Below are positions 37,306 to 44,950 of a DNA stretch of 49,665 nucleotides, in pieces. Numbering within the stretch: position 1 is the first letter of the stretch; the number at the start of each line of letters is the position of its first letter. The notes under the pieces were generated by a model. It was not told the DNA's origin, ran no database searches, and saw nothing but the letters and a program-made list of their open reading frames with translations. This DNA comes from a bacterium (GTDB taxonomy: Bacteria; SZUA-79; Acidulodesulfobacterales; Acidulodesulfobacteraceae): the NCBI GenBank assembly GCA_021789455.1, contig JAJYJN010000001.1, positions 1 to 49,665 of the forward strand, written 5' to 3'. Made by a program: the position numbers and the translations under genes.

Positions 37306-38091
37306 TTATTTATTTATATCGTATAGATATTTTATTCCTTTAAGCGTACAAAATTCATCGATTATATTTTCGGCATCGATATTTAAGTCGTTAAAAATCA
37401 ACGAAGATTGTCCGCCGGTAAAGATAAGCCGGATATTTTTATTGCCGCAAACGCCGTAAAAATCACATATATCGCTTACGAACCCTTTTATTAAATATAA
37501 GATTCCGTTATAAATACCGGATTGGATTGCAGATTCGGTATTTGTGCCGATTAAATTTTTAGGTTTATTTATTTTAATTAAGGGCAGTTTTTCCGTAGAT
37601 TCATATAGGCAATTTGCAAGAGAATTTATGCCTGGATATATGATGCCGCCTAAGAAATCCCCGCTTTTATTTAACGAATCTATGGTTACGGCAGTCCCGA
37701 TATCTATTATTATCTGGAATTTTTTCTCCGGTGAATTTTGATTATAAAAATGAGACCAGCAAGAGTTTGCTATCCTGTCCGAACCCAGTTTAGCAAAGTT
37801 TTCAATGCAAAGAGTTATATTTAACTTTATTTCGGGCAAGATAAAAAAAGGCTTTAACTTTATTTTGTTAAAAAAATTCTCGTAAATAGGGTTTGCAGAA
37901 GGCACTACCGATGAAATGCATATTCCAGACAAATTTTTTACGGAGGTATTTTTCGACAAAAACTTTTTTAAATCCTGCTCCGTAGAAATTTTTTTCGTGT
38001 CTATTCTGAAGGTTTCTGCAGGATTATATTTCGCATCTTCAAATATGCCGAATGATGACGATGAGTTGCCTATATCGCAAGATAATATCAT
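37306..38091 (-). CDS. coaX: Type III pantothenate kinase
   Basis: First step of coenzyme A synthesis, of the ASKHA-fold type III that is not feedback-inhibited by CoA. The phosphate-1 aspartate is D6 (SCDIGNSSS). LGSDRIAN (about residues 97-104) and the DIGTAVTID motif (about 125-133) identify the family, with GGIIYPG following. The 261 residues are typical. It is last in a minus-strand group with birA (10 bases) and nadC. Confidence 0.94.
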   Translation of the reverse strand: MILSCDIGNSSSSFGIFEDAKYNPAETFRIDTKKISTEQDLKKFLSKNTSVKNLSGICISSVVPSANPIYENFFNKIKLKPFFILPEIKLNITLCIENFAKLGSDRIANSCWSHFYNQNSPEKKFQIIIDIGTAVTIDSLNKSGDFLGGIIYPGINSLANCLYESTEKLPLIKINKPKNLIGTNTESAIQSGIYNGILYLIKGFVSDICDFYGVCGNKNIRLIFTGGQSSLIFNDLNIDAENIIDEFCTLKGIKYLYDINK

Positions 38092-38101
38092 AAAATAAAA
38101 A

Positions 38102-38914
38102 TTATATATATATTTCGCCCGATACTACTTTTTCTAATTCGTTTTCTCCGGTTTTTAGCAGAAGAGCTCCCTTAGAATCAATTCCAACGACCTGTCCGGA
38201 TATTTTTTTATCTTTAACGTTTATTTCTACCGTTTTCCCCATCATGCCGAAATATTTTTGATAGCTTGTTAAAATAGAAGAGAGTCCGGTCGATAAAAAC
38301 ATTTCATAATATTTATCGAACTTGTTAAGTATAGAAGCTATAAGAGTATTTCTATCGATGAGGACGTTTGTTCCGTTAATTTTTTTTGATTCTATCAAAA
38401 GAGACGTAGCGATATCTTTAATATTGTCGTCGATATCGTTTTCCGCAATATTAACGTTCATTCCAATTCCTACTATTATATATTCTATAGTCATATTTTG
38501 AGTAGCCATTTCTGTTAAAATACCGCATACTTTTTTTGAATTTATAAGTAAATCATTAGGCCATTTAATCTGAGGGTTTAAAGAAGCGGTTTCAGTAATC
38601 GCGTCGGCGGCCGATACCGCTGCCAATATCGTCATGCCCTGGGCATTTTCCGGAGTTATCTTAGGTTTTAATATTATAGACATGTATATATTACAGGCAC
38701 AGGGAGACGTCCAAAATTTTCCGTTTCTGCCTCTGCCTTTTTCTTGATAATCCGCTATTACCACGCTTCCGTTTTTTACGCCTTTAGAAGCAAGATCTCT
38801 TGCTAAAGTATTAGTAGAATCAACCTTTTGTTCATAATATAAATTTTTGCCTATAAAAGAACTTTTTAATTTTTTTTTGATTTCAAAAATATCGATATAA
38901 TTTATTTCTTCCAT
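38102..38914 (-). CDS. birA: Biotin–[acetyl-CoA carboxylase] ligase
   Basis: Attaches biotin to carrier proteins via biotinyl-AMP. The biotin loop GRGRNGKFW is at residues 60-68, with WPNDLL and the lysine in SKKVCGILTE following. A C-terminal SH3-like domain covers about residues 220-270. It has no N-terminal winged-helix domain (only about 20 residues precede the catalytic fold), so it is a monofunctional ligase and not a biotin-operon repressor. The 211-base region upstream holds the tandem palindromes. Confidence 0.93.
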   Translation of the reverse strand: MEEINYIDIFEIKKKLKSSFIGKNLYYEQKVDSTNTLARDLASKGVKNGSVVIADYQEKGRGRNGKFWTSPCACNIYMSIILKPKITPENAQGMTILAAVSAADAITETASLNPQIKWPNDLLINSKKVCGILTEMATQNMTIEYIIVGIGMNVNIAENDIDDNIKDIATSLLIESKKINGTNVLIDRNTLIASILNKFDKYYEMFLSTGLSSILTSYQKYFGMMGKTVEINVKDKKISGQVVGIDSKGALLLKTGENELEKVVSGEIYI

Positions 38915-38950
38915 TAAAAACCCCTTGTTTAAAATAAAATTTCTATTTTA

Positions 38951-39077
38951 TGCAAATTTGTTATAGGGACAGAATTGAATTCTGTCCTTCTGTGCAAATT
39001 TGTTATAGGGACAGAATTGAATTCTGTCCTTCTGTGCAAATTTGTTATAGGGACAGAATTGAATTCTGTCCCTATAA
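38951..39077. repeat. Three tandem 42-bp units, each with a palindrome
   Basis: Copies 38951-38992 and 38993-39034 are identical. The third (39035-39071) matches 37 bases and then diverges. Each unit starts TGCAAATTTG and contains a palindrome with arms GGACAGAATT and AATTCTGTCC around a single G (38967-38987, 39009-39029, 39051-39071). In the third copy the arms reach 16 bases (39045-39077). The array lies between nadC and birA, upstream of birA. There are no variable spacers, so it is not a CRISPR array. Confidence 0.9.
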
Positions 39078-39125
39078 TATATAATATATATTTTATAATA
39101 TTTCTATTAAAAAATTAAGATAAAT

Positions 39126-39980
39126 TTACAGGACGAAATTTAGCGAAAAATCAGCCGGCATAACGGAATTAGTAAGGGATCCCATAGAAATATAATCTAC
39201 GCCCGTTTTTACCGCTATATCGCGCAATTTTTCTACGGTCATATTGCCGGAGGCTTCGGTGAGAGCGGCATTATTTATAATTTTAACCGCTTTTTTCATC
39301 GTATCTATTTTCATATTATCAAGCATTATTATTTCTGCTCCGGCTGTAACCGCTTCCCTTACTTCCGCAAGGCAAGAAGTTTCTATCTCGATTTTAAAAT
39401 TAAAACCTGAATATTTTTTTTTTACCGCGCCTATTGCTTCCTTCACGCCGCCGGCAAGTTTAATATGGTTGTCCTTAATAAGTATTCCGGAAGACAAATC
39501 GAATCTGTGATTTTCTCCTCCGCCGATTTTAACGGCATATTTTTGCAGCAATCTTAAACCCGGTATGGTTTTTCGGGTATCTAAAATTTTAGTTTTTAAA
39601 CCGCGCAATTCTCCGGAAGCAATGCTAGACGCAGTTGCAATCCCTGACATGTGCTGAAGAAAATTAAGGGCTGTCCTTTCGCCGTAGAGAATATCGCCTG
39701 CCTTCGCTTTAAGATGCAAAACTTTCTGCATTGCATCGATTTTTTCTCCTTCGCTGCAATAAAAATCTATGGCATAATCGTTTTTTGTAACAATTTCAAA
39801 TACTTTTGAAAATATATTAAGCCCGCAAACGGTGCACGCTCTTTTTGCGATAACTTCGCAGTTCATAACCGGATTATTTTTTTCCGACAAGACGGCATCT
39901 GTCGTTATATCCCCCCACTTTATATCTTCGTTTAAGGCGTTGTATATAAGAGGTTTTATTTGGAAGTCTAATATCTGCAT
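39126..39980 (-). CDS. nadC: Nicotinate-nucleotide diphosphorylase (quinolinate phosphoribosyltransferase)
   Basis: De novo NAD synthesis: quinolinate and PRPP to nicotinate mononucleotide. LNEDIKWGDITTDAV (about residues 16-30), the LNFLQHMSGIAT active-site helix (about 105-116), TRKTIPGLR and the MLDNM/SMGSLT strands identify it. The 284 residues are typical. It begins 6 bases after the pseudo-receiver gene and is co-directional with birA and coaX. nadA and nadB are not in the window. Confidence 0.95.
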   Translation of the reverse strand: MQILDFQIKPLIYNALNEDIKWGDITTDAVLSEKNNPVMNCEVIAKRACTVCGLNIFSKVFEIVTKNDYAIDFYCSEGEKIDAMQKVLHLKAKAGDILYGERTALNFLQHMSGIATASSIASGELRGLKTKILDTRKTIPGLRLLQKYAVKIGGGENHRFDLSSGILIKDNHIKLAGGVKEAIGAVKKKYSGFNFKIEIETSCLAEVREAVTAGAEIIMLDNMKIDTMKKAVKIINNAALTEASGNMTVEKLRDIAVKTGVDYISMGSLTNSVMPADFSLNFVL

Positions 39981-39986
39981 TTATTT

Positions 39987-41744
39987 TTAAGACTGTTTAA
40001 TTTTTTCTATTTCGTCTTTGACTATCTTTTCAATAATATCTGGAAGCATTTTTTTCACTGTTTCAATAATATCGGGTTTAATTTCGCTAATGACTGTTTC
40101 TATAGCATTTTTAAGATAAGAATCCATATCGGCAAGATTCTGTTCGTTTAAAATTTTCAATTTTAATTCTCCTTTTTTTTCGGTTGAAGTTTTTTCTTCG
40201 CTTAACGCGATATTGAATCCGGCAAAAGGTTCATTGAAATCCTGATTATTCGGCTGTTGTTTCTCGAGAGCCGCCAAGTGTGGTTCGGACGCTTCTTCTG
40301 TTCCTTTTAAAGAATCGGCGTTAATTTCAAGTCCGCTTTCCGGAGCGCTAAGATCAAAAATACCGTTATTTATATCATCTGCATTATTATTAATATTAAC
40401 GTCTATGGAAGTTTGATTTTTATTTGACCCATAACCCGTTAAACTATTTTGTTCCGCAACATTTATTTGTTCGGACGCTTCTTCTGTTCCTTTTAAAGAA
40501 TCGGCGTTAATTTCAAGTCCGCTTTCCGGAGCGCTAAGATCAAAAATACCGTTATTTATATCATCTGCATTATTAACGTTCCGCGATGTTTGATTTACGT
40601 TTATAGAAGACATTAGTTCGTTAAGCGGATTAGGCTCGAAAGAATCTGAAGATTCTATACTCCATAAAGTATCGGCAGATTTTTCAATTTCTTCCGTCTT
40701 CCGTATATCGTTTTCCTTGTCGGTATTAATCTGTTGAGTTTGCGGCTCTAATGAAGTTTCCTGAATCTTTTCGTATGAAAACGGTTCCGAAATTTTTATT
40801 TCCGCAATATCGGTCGGTTCTTCAGTTTTTTTAATATCGGAAGCCGGTTCCGTTTCCAATTTATTTTGGGTTCCGGTAATCGATATAGGCGCTTCATTTT
40901 TTTCTTCTCCGGTTTGCGTTATATCATAGGCTGAGCTTGTTTCAATTTCCTGCATCCGAGTTGCGCCTGCTGTCGTTTCGGTTTTGGATATAATATTCGA
41001 ATCTTCTGCAGCCGAAAGCCGGACGTCTTTCTTGTTTAATTCTTCAAATTCTTTGAATATAGCATCGTCTTTAAATAAATTTTCAAACGCCTGGCTGAGT
41101 TCTGCCGATTCGATATCTGAATTTTCGGTATCCGACGCCGCATTTTCATAGCCGCCCTCATTATTATTATCTTTCTTAGGCGATAAAGCATTTGATATGT
41201 TTTGAAAATCTAAATTTTCGTTATTTTTTTTAGTTTCAAAATCTGAAATGTCGAATACTTTATCGCTTTTAATAACATTATTTTTAGCCGCGTACTTAAT
41301 TTTGTTTAAGTCGTTTTTTTTGTTTTCGGAAGCGATATCTCCCGAAATTTTTCCGGATTTATCTTCGTCGGGAATAGACAGGGTTTTTTTTACTTTTAAA
41401 ATAAACGTATCTTTGTCGAACGGCCTGTATATAAAGCCGTCCGTTTTTAATTTAATAAGAACGTCTCTCTCCTTATCGGACAAATCAGAAGGAACTAATA
41501 GAAGAAGGGGAGTTTCTGCAAACTCTTTGCTTGTTTTAAGTTCCGTTATGCTTTTCTTTAGATCGGTGTCGATAGAATTATAGCTCAGTACTATAATATC
41601 AGGCTTAAAATTTTTTGCAACTTTGTAAATAGACGAAGGTTCTTTAACAAGATTGAGGTTGAATTCGGTATTGTCCTGTAGTATCGCAGTTATAGCTCTT
41701 TGCATCGATTCGCTTTCGTCTATAAAAATTAAATTATACGACAT
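39987..41744 (-). CDS. Pseudo-receiver protein with long acidic disordered region and helical C-terminus
   Basis: A 585-residue protein of unknown function. Residues 1-125 have a CheY-like receiver fold (LIFIDESES with D9-E10, then KPDIIVLSYN). The phospho-acceptor Asp is replaced by S54 and the conserved Lys of the KPF motif by R107 (YRPFD), so normal phosphorylation is unlikely. Residues about 130-530 are low-complexity, rich in Glu, Asp, Asn and Ser, with a 34-residue segment (NADDINNGIFDLSAP…) present twice. The last 55 residues are amphipathic helices (PDIIETVKKMLPDIIEKIV). That architecture recalls PopZ-like polar scaffolds and deltaproteobacterial receiver proteins. The start at 41744 is chosen over the ATG at 41759 because GGAGG lies between them. 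nadC follows at 6 bases. Confidence 0.75.
   Translation of the reverse strand: MSYNLIFIDESESMQRAITAILQDNTEFNLNLVKEPSSIYKVAKNFKPDIIVLSYNSIDTDLKKSITELKTSKEFAETPLLLLVPSDLSDKERDVLIKLKTDGFIYRPFDKDTFILKVKKTLSIPDEDKSGKISGDIASENKKNDLNKIKYAAKNNVIKSDKVFDISDFETKKNNENLDFQNISNALSPKKDNNNEGGYENAASDTENSDIESAELSQAFENLFKDDAIFKEFEELNKKDVRLSAAEDSNIISKTETTAGATRMQEIETSSAYDITQTGEEKNEAPISITGTQNKLETEPASDIKKTEEPTDIAEIKISEPFSYEKIQETSLEPQTQQINTDKENDIRKTEEIEKSADTLWSIESSDSFEPNPLNELMSSINVNQTSRNVNNADDINNGIFDLSAPESGLEINADSLKGTEEASEQINVAEQNSLTGYGSNKNQTSIDVNINNNADDINNGIFDLSAPESGLEINADSLKGTEEASEPHLAALEKQQPNNQDFNEPFAGFNIALSEEKTSTEKKGELKLKILNEQNLADMDSYLKNAIETVISEIKPDIIETVKKMLPDIIEKIVKDEIEKIKQS
40283..40389 (-). repeat. Exact 107-bp repeat, copy 1, inside the pseudo-receiver gene
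   Basis: Identical over 107 bases to 40469-40575. The offset is 186 bases (62 codons), so the frame is kept. It encodes the repeated acidic segment around FDLSAPESGLEINADSLKG. Confidence 0.95.
40469..40575 (-). repeat. Exact 107-bp repeat, copy 2
   Basis: Second identical copy. The flanking NQTS-Asn-rich codons are also similar but diverged (NQTSIDVNINN against NQTSRNVNN), suggesting that a unit of about 186 bases was duplicated. Confidence 0.95.
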
Positions 41745-41822
41745 AACAACCTCCGTCATCTTTAAAATATTTATAATTTTTGGTACAATATAAAATTACT
41801 ATATCAAATACGGCTTAGATTA

Positions 41823-41851
41823 ATTTTAATATTTTTAAATAATATAGTCAA
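41823..41851 (-). promoter_or_regulatory. Sigma-70-type promoter for the pseudo-receiver/nadC group
   Basis: On the minus strand, TTGACT (41846-41851) and TAAAAT (41823-41828) are separated by 17 bases. The predicted start near 41816 is about 72 bases before the ATG at 41744. The gap is divergent with lptF, for which I see no convincing promoter. Confidence 0.45.
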
Positions 41852-41895
41852 TAATTTTAAAGCAATTTTTAAAATAATAAGATATATAAGACAAT

Positions 41896-42984
41896 ATGTC
41901 AACTATAGATAGATATATTTTTAAGCAGATGATTTTTCCGTTTATTTTCGGTCTGGTTATTTTCACTTTCAGCGTTACGATAAACCGCATTCTTTTGTTG
42001 ACGCAGATGGTTTTAAATAAAGGCATCAGCATATCTGCCGTTTTAAAACTTGCAAGCTTGACAATACCTGATTTTATGATAATAACCTTGCCCGTATCTT
42101 TTTTGCTTGCATTACTTGCTGTTTTCGGCAAGATGACGCAGGATAACGAAATTACTGCGTTAAGGGCTTCCGGAGTAAGTATTTTCAGGCTTACTAAACC
42201 TGCAATTTTATTTTCCCTCATACCGCTTGTTTTTTCTATACTTTTTTCGTTTTATATAGCACCGAGGTTCAATTTTTTTTTTAGGGTCCTTGCGGTTAAA
42301 GAAGTTAAAAAAGCCGCCCTTTCCGCATTGAAAAAAAATTCATTCACTAACAGGTTTGGAGGGCTTAACATTTTCGTTAAAAGCGTAAATACGCAAAAAT
42401 CTACGCTTAAAGGAATTTTTATATTAAATAAAGTTCGGAATAATCCTGAAACTTTAATTGCAAAAAGCGGCAATATTAAGTACGACAGGAAACGTAATAC
42501 TCTGTCTTTTTATTTGAAAAACGGCACTATACAGAATCAGGAGCCTGATTCTAAGAATTTCTGGATTATGCATTTTAAAACTTATAAAATTAACGTTAAG
42601 CTTAGCGGACTTTCTATACCCGGCAAAAATAGCTCTATTCATTTTTTGACTTTTTCTAAACTTTTACGAAAATATATCGTTCAGAAAAGTCCGGAGATGA
42701 AAAATATTTATCTTGCATATCTTTATAAAAAAATAGCAATACCGGTTGCGACGCTGTTTTTTATATTCATAGGTATGCCGCTCGGCACCCTTCTTGAAAA
42801 AAGAAGTTTATTCCTGGCTATCTCATATACTATAATATTTGTAGTTATTTACTATGTTTTATTTACTTCCGGTTTTTATATGTCTTTGAACGATAAAATT
42901 AATCCTTTTATAGGAGTTTGCGGCGCCGATTTATTTCTTGCCGCCTCAGGTTTCGTGCTTTATATTAAAGCTTCATTAAAATAA
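41896..42984 (+). CDS. lptF: LPS export ABC transporter permease LptF
   Basis: Inner-membrane permease of LptB2FG that extracts LPS for transport. The YjgP/YjgQ architecture is clear: membrane helices at about residues 10-35, 50-75 and 95-118, a periplasmic beta-jellyroll (about 125-265), then three C-terminal helices (about 275-358). NEITALRASGVS after the second helix is a family hallmark (the coupling helix for LptB). The 362 residues fit. LptF and LptG are hard to tell apart; the first-gene position and the N-terminal DRYIFKQM favour LptF. lptG starts 2 bases later. Confidence 0.9.
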   Translation: MSTIDRYIFKQMIFPFIFGLVIFTFSVTINRILLLTQMVLNKGISISAVLKLASLTIPDFMIITLPVSFLLALLAVFGKMTQDNEITALRASGVSIFRLTKPAILFSLIPLVFSILFSFYIAPRFNFFFRVLAVKEVKKAALSALKKNSFTNRFGGLNIFVKSVNTQKSTLKGIFILNKVRNNPETLIAKSGNIKYDRKRNTLSFYLKNGTIQNQEPDSKNFWIMHFKTYKINVKLSGLSIPGKNSSIHFLTFSKLLRKYIVQKSPEMKNIYLAYLYKKIAIPVATLFFIFIGMPLGTLLEKRSLFLAISYTIIFVVIYYVLFTSGFYMSLNDKINPFIGVCGADLFLAASGFVLYIKASLK

Positions 42985-42986
42985 TT

Positions 42987-44087
42987 ATGAAAATACTCCA
43001 AAAATACCTTTTAAACGAATTTTTAAAATATTTTGCCGTAACTATAATAAGCCTGGTATTTTTTTACGTAACTATAGATTTTATTTCTAACATTGGGGCA
43101 TTTACGAAACACTCTCCAGAATTTCAGTATATAATCATTTATTATCTTTATAAACTTCCCGAAATAATATACAGAGTATTGCCGCTCTCGATTCTTTTAT
43201 CCACCCTTTTATCTATTTCCGCTTTCAATAAGAACAATGAGATTACCGCCGTGAAATCGTCCGGACTCAGCATGCTGAAATTTTTTGCTCCGCTGATTGC
43301 ACTCGGTCTCTTTATATCGGCTGCATCATTTTTGCTTTCAAACTTCATAGCCGTGCGCACAAATGTTTTAAGAAGAGTAGTTATGCAGAGAGATATCAAT
43401 AAAAACAAATCTTTCAACGAAAAATCGGTTTATAAATATACGACCAAAAATATTTTAATCCATTACAAAAGAAGCATAGTTACGGCGGAGATTATGAATC
43501 CGTCCGATAAAACTATAAAAGGCGTTAACGTTTACGTTTTTAACGATAAATTCATTCTTTTAAAAAGATATATTGCAAGGTCAGGGCGTTTCGGCAACAA
43601 AGGCCTTGTATTAAGAGCCGGACAGGTCGACGGTTTTAATATGAAAAACAAAAGCGGCGGATTTGAGCAAAAATATTTTAAAGCTCTTATAATTCCAGTT
43701 TATCTTAATTTAAATTTTTTCAGGTCAAATACTCTTAGGCCGGAGTTTCTCTCTATAATAAATCTTTCAAAGATGGTCGCAGTAGCAAAAAAATCCGAAT
43801 CGGGTTTAAGCTACGTACTTACGAGTTACTATTCCAAACTGTCGTTTCCGCTGATAAATTTAATTCTAATACTTATAGGAATATCGATAGGGCTTATGCT
43901 CGGTAAAAAAGGCAATTCCCCCGTTTCTATAGGGATAAGCATCGTATTTGCTTTTACATGGTGGGTTATAAATTCGATATCTCTGTCTCTGGGCGAATCC
44001 GCCCAATTAAGTCCTTTTCTTGCGGCTTTCATGGCAGACATAATATTTATGTCGTTTGCGATATATCTTATAGCGGGTATCGATTAA
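42987..44087 (+). CDS. lptG: LPS export ABC transporter permease LptG
   Basis: Partner permease of LptF with the same layout: three N-terminal helices, a periplasmic jellyroll (about residues 130-265) and three C-terminal helices. LQKYLLNEFLKYF at the start and NNEITAVKSSGLSML (coupling-helix region, about 85-99) match LptG. The 366 residues are typical. It ends 33 bases before the convergent PhnP-like gene. Confidence 0.9.
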   Translation: MKILQKYLLNEFLKYFAVTIISLVFFYVTIDFISNIGAFTKHSPEFQYIIIYYLYKLPEIIYRVLPLSILLSTLLSISAFNKNNEITAVKSSGLSMLKFFAPLIALGLFISAASFLLSNFIAVRTNVLRRVVMQRDINKNKSFNEKSVYKYTTKNILIHYKRSIVTAEIMNPSDKTIKGVNVYVFNDKFILLKRYIARSGRFGNKGLVLRAGQVDGFNMKNKSGGFEQKYFKALIIPVYLNLNFFRSNTLRPEFLSIINLSKMVAVAKKSESGLSYVLTSYYSKLSFPLINLILILIGISIGLMLGKKGNSPVSIGISIVFAFTWWVINSISLSLGESAQLSPFLAAFMADIIFMSFAIYLIAGID

Positions 44088-44120
44088 TTAATGTTGGCAA
44101 TGCCGAAATATAAAATTATA

Positions 44121-44897
44121 TTACAGTTCAATGCTTAATCCGTCGTAAGACGGTATTAGTTTTTCGGATTTGCAGGAGCATATTTCTTTTATTTCGTCGT
44201 AATCTATGTTATGCCCCATATGCGTGAAATAAGTTCTGGACGGGTTTATTTTTTCGGCAACGTTAATAGCTTCGGCTATGCTGAAGTGCGTTTTGTGAGA
44301 GTCGAACCTGAGGGCGTCTATCATTAACACGTTTAACCCCTTAAGCAAACCCAAAGAAGATTCCGTTATAGACGATACGTCGGTAATATAGGCGAAGTCG
44401 TTTATTCTGTAGCCGTTTATTAAATTTTTGCCGTGATATACGGGGACGGGAGTTATAAATAATCCGGATTTGATTTCAAAGGATTCTTTTATAATATTAG
44501 GGATTAGATAAGGCTTGCTTGATTCGGTTTTTTCTTTAAATATATAGTCGAATTTATCTTTAATAAAATTTACCGCCGTTTCCGAGGCGTAAACCGGTAT
44601 AAATTTGTTGTCCTGTTTTTTTAAGTAATTAAACATTCTGAGGTCGTCTATGCCGAAAATATGGTCGGCATGCGTGTGAGTATATAACACCGCATCGATG
44701 TTTGCGATATTAAATTTCAAAGCTTGCGTTCTTAAGTCAGGCGCCGTATCTATTAATATATCGAAATTATTTTCGGATATAAGTATAGAAGGTCTCAAAC
44801 GTTTGTTTTTTGGATTTTCCGAAGCGCAAACTTTACAGCGGCATCCTATTAACGGAACGCCGGTCGAGGTGCCGCAACCGAGTACTAAAATTTTCAT
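44121..44897 (-). CDS. MBL-fold phosphodiesterase, PhnP-like
   Basis: Metallo-beta-lactamase-fold hydrolase resembling PhnP, a phosphoribosyl cyclic phosphodiesterase. The dinuclear metal motif is THTHADH (H74, H76, D78, H79). A separate structural zinc site of PhnP type is suggested by C19, C21 and C24 (CRCKVC). The later histidines (PVYHGK and FTHMGHNID) complete the ligands. The 258 residues match. No C-P lyase (phn) genes lie nearby, so the natural substrate may be another cyclic nucleotide or phosphodiester. It is divergent from the kinase gene with a 53-base gap. Confidence 0.85.
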   Translation of the reverse strand: MKILVLGCGTSTGVPLIGCRCKVCASENPKNKRLRPSILISENNFDILIDTAPDLRTQALKFNIANIDAVLYTHTHADHIFGIDDLRMFNYLKKQDNKFIPVYASETAVNFIKDKFDYIFKEKTESSKPYLIPNIIKESFEIKSGLFITPVPVYHGKNLINGYRINDFAYITDVSSITESSLGLLKGLNVLMIDALRFDSHKTHFSIAEAINVAEKINPSRTYFTHMGHNIDYDEIKEICSCKSEKLIPSYDGLSIEL

Positions 44898-44950
44898 ATA
44901 TTTTTATGATACAATAAAAAAGGAGTTAAAGCAAATAAGGCAATAAAAAA

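Noticed and set aside
38951..39077. CRISPR-like array (three regularly spaced repeats)
   Set aside because: The 42-bp units are directly tandem with no variable spacers, only three copies exist, and no cas genes are present.
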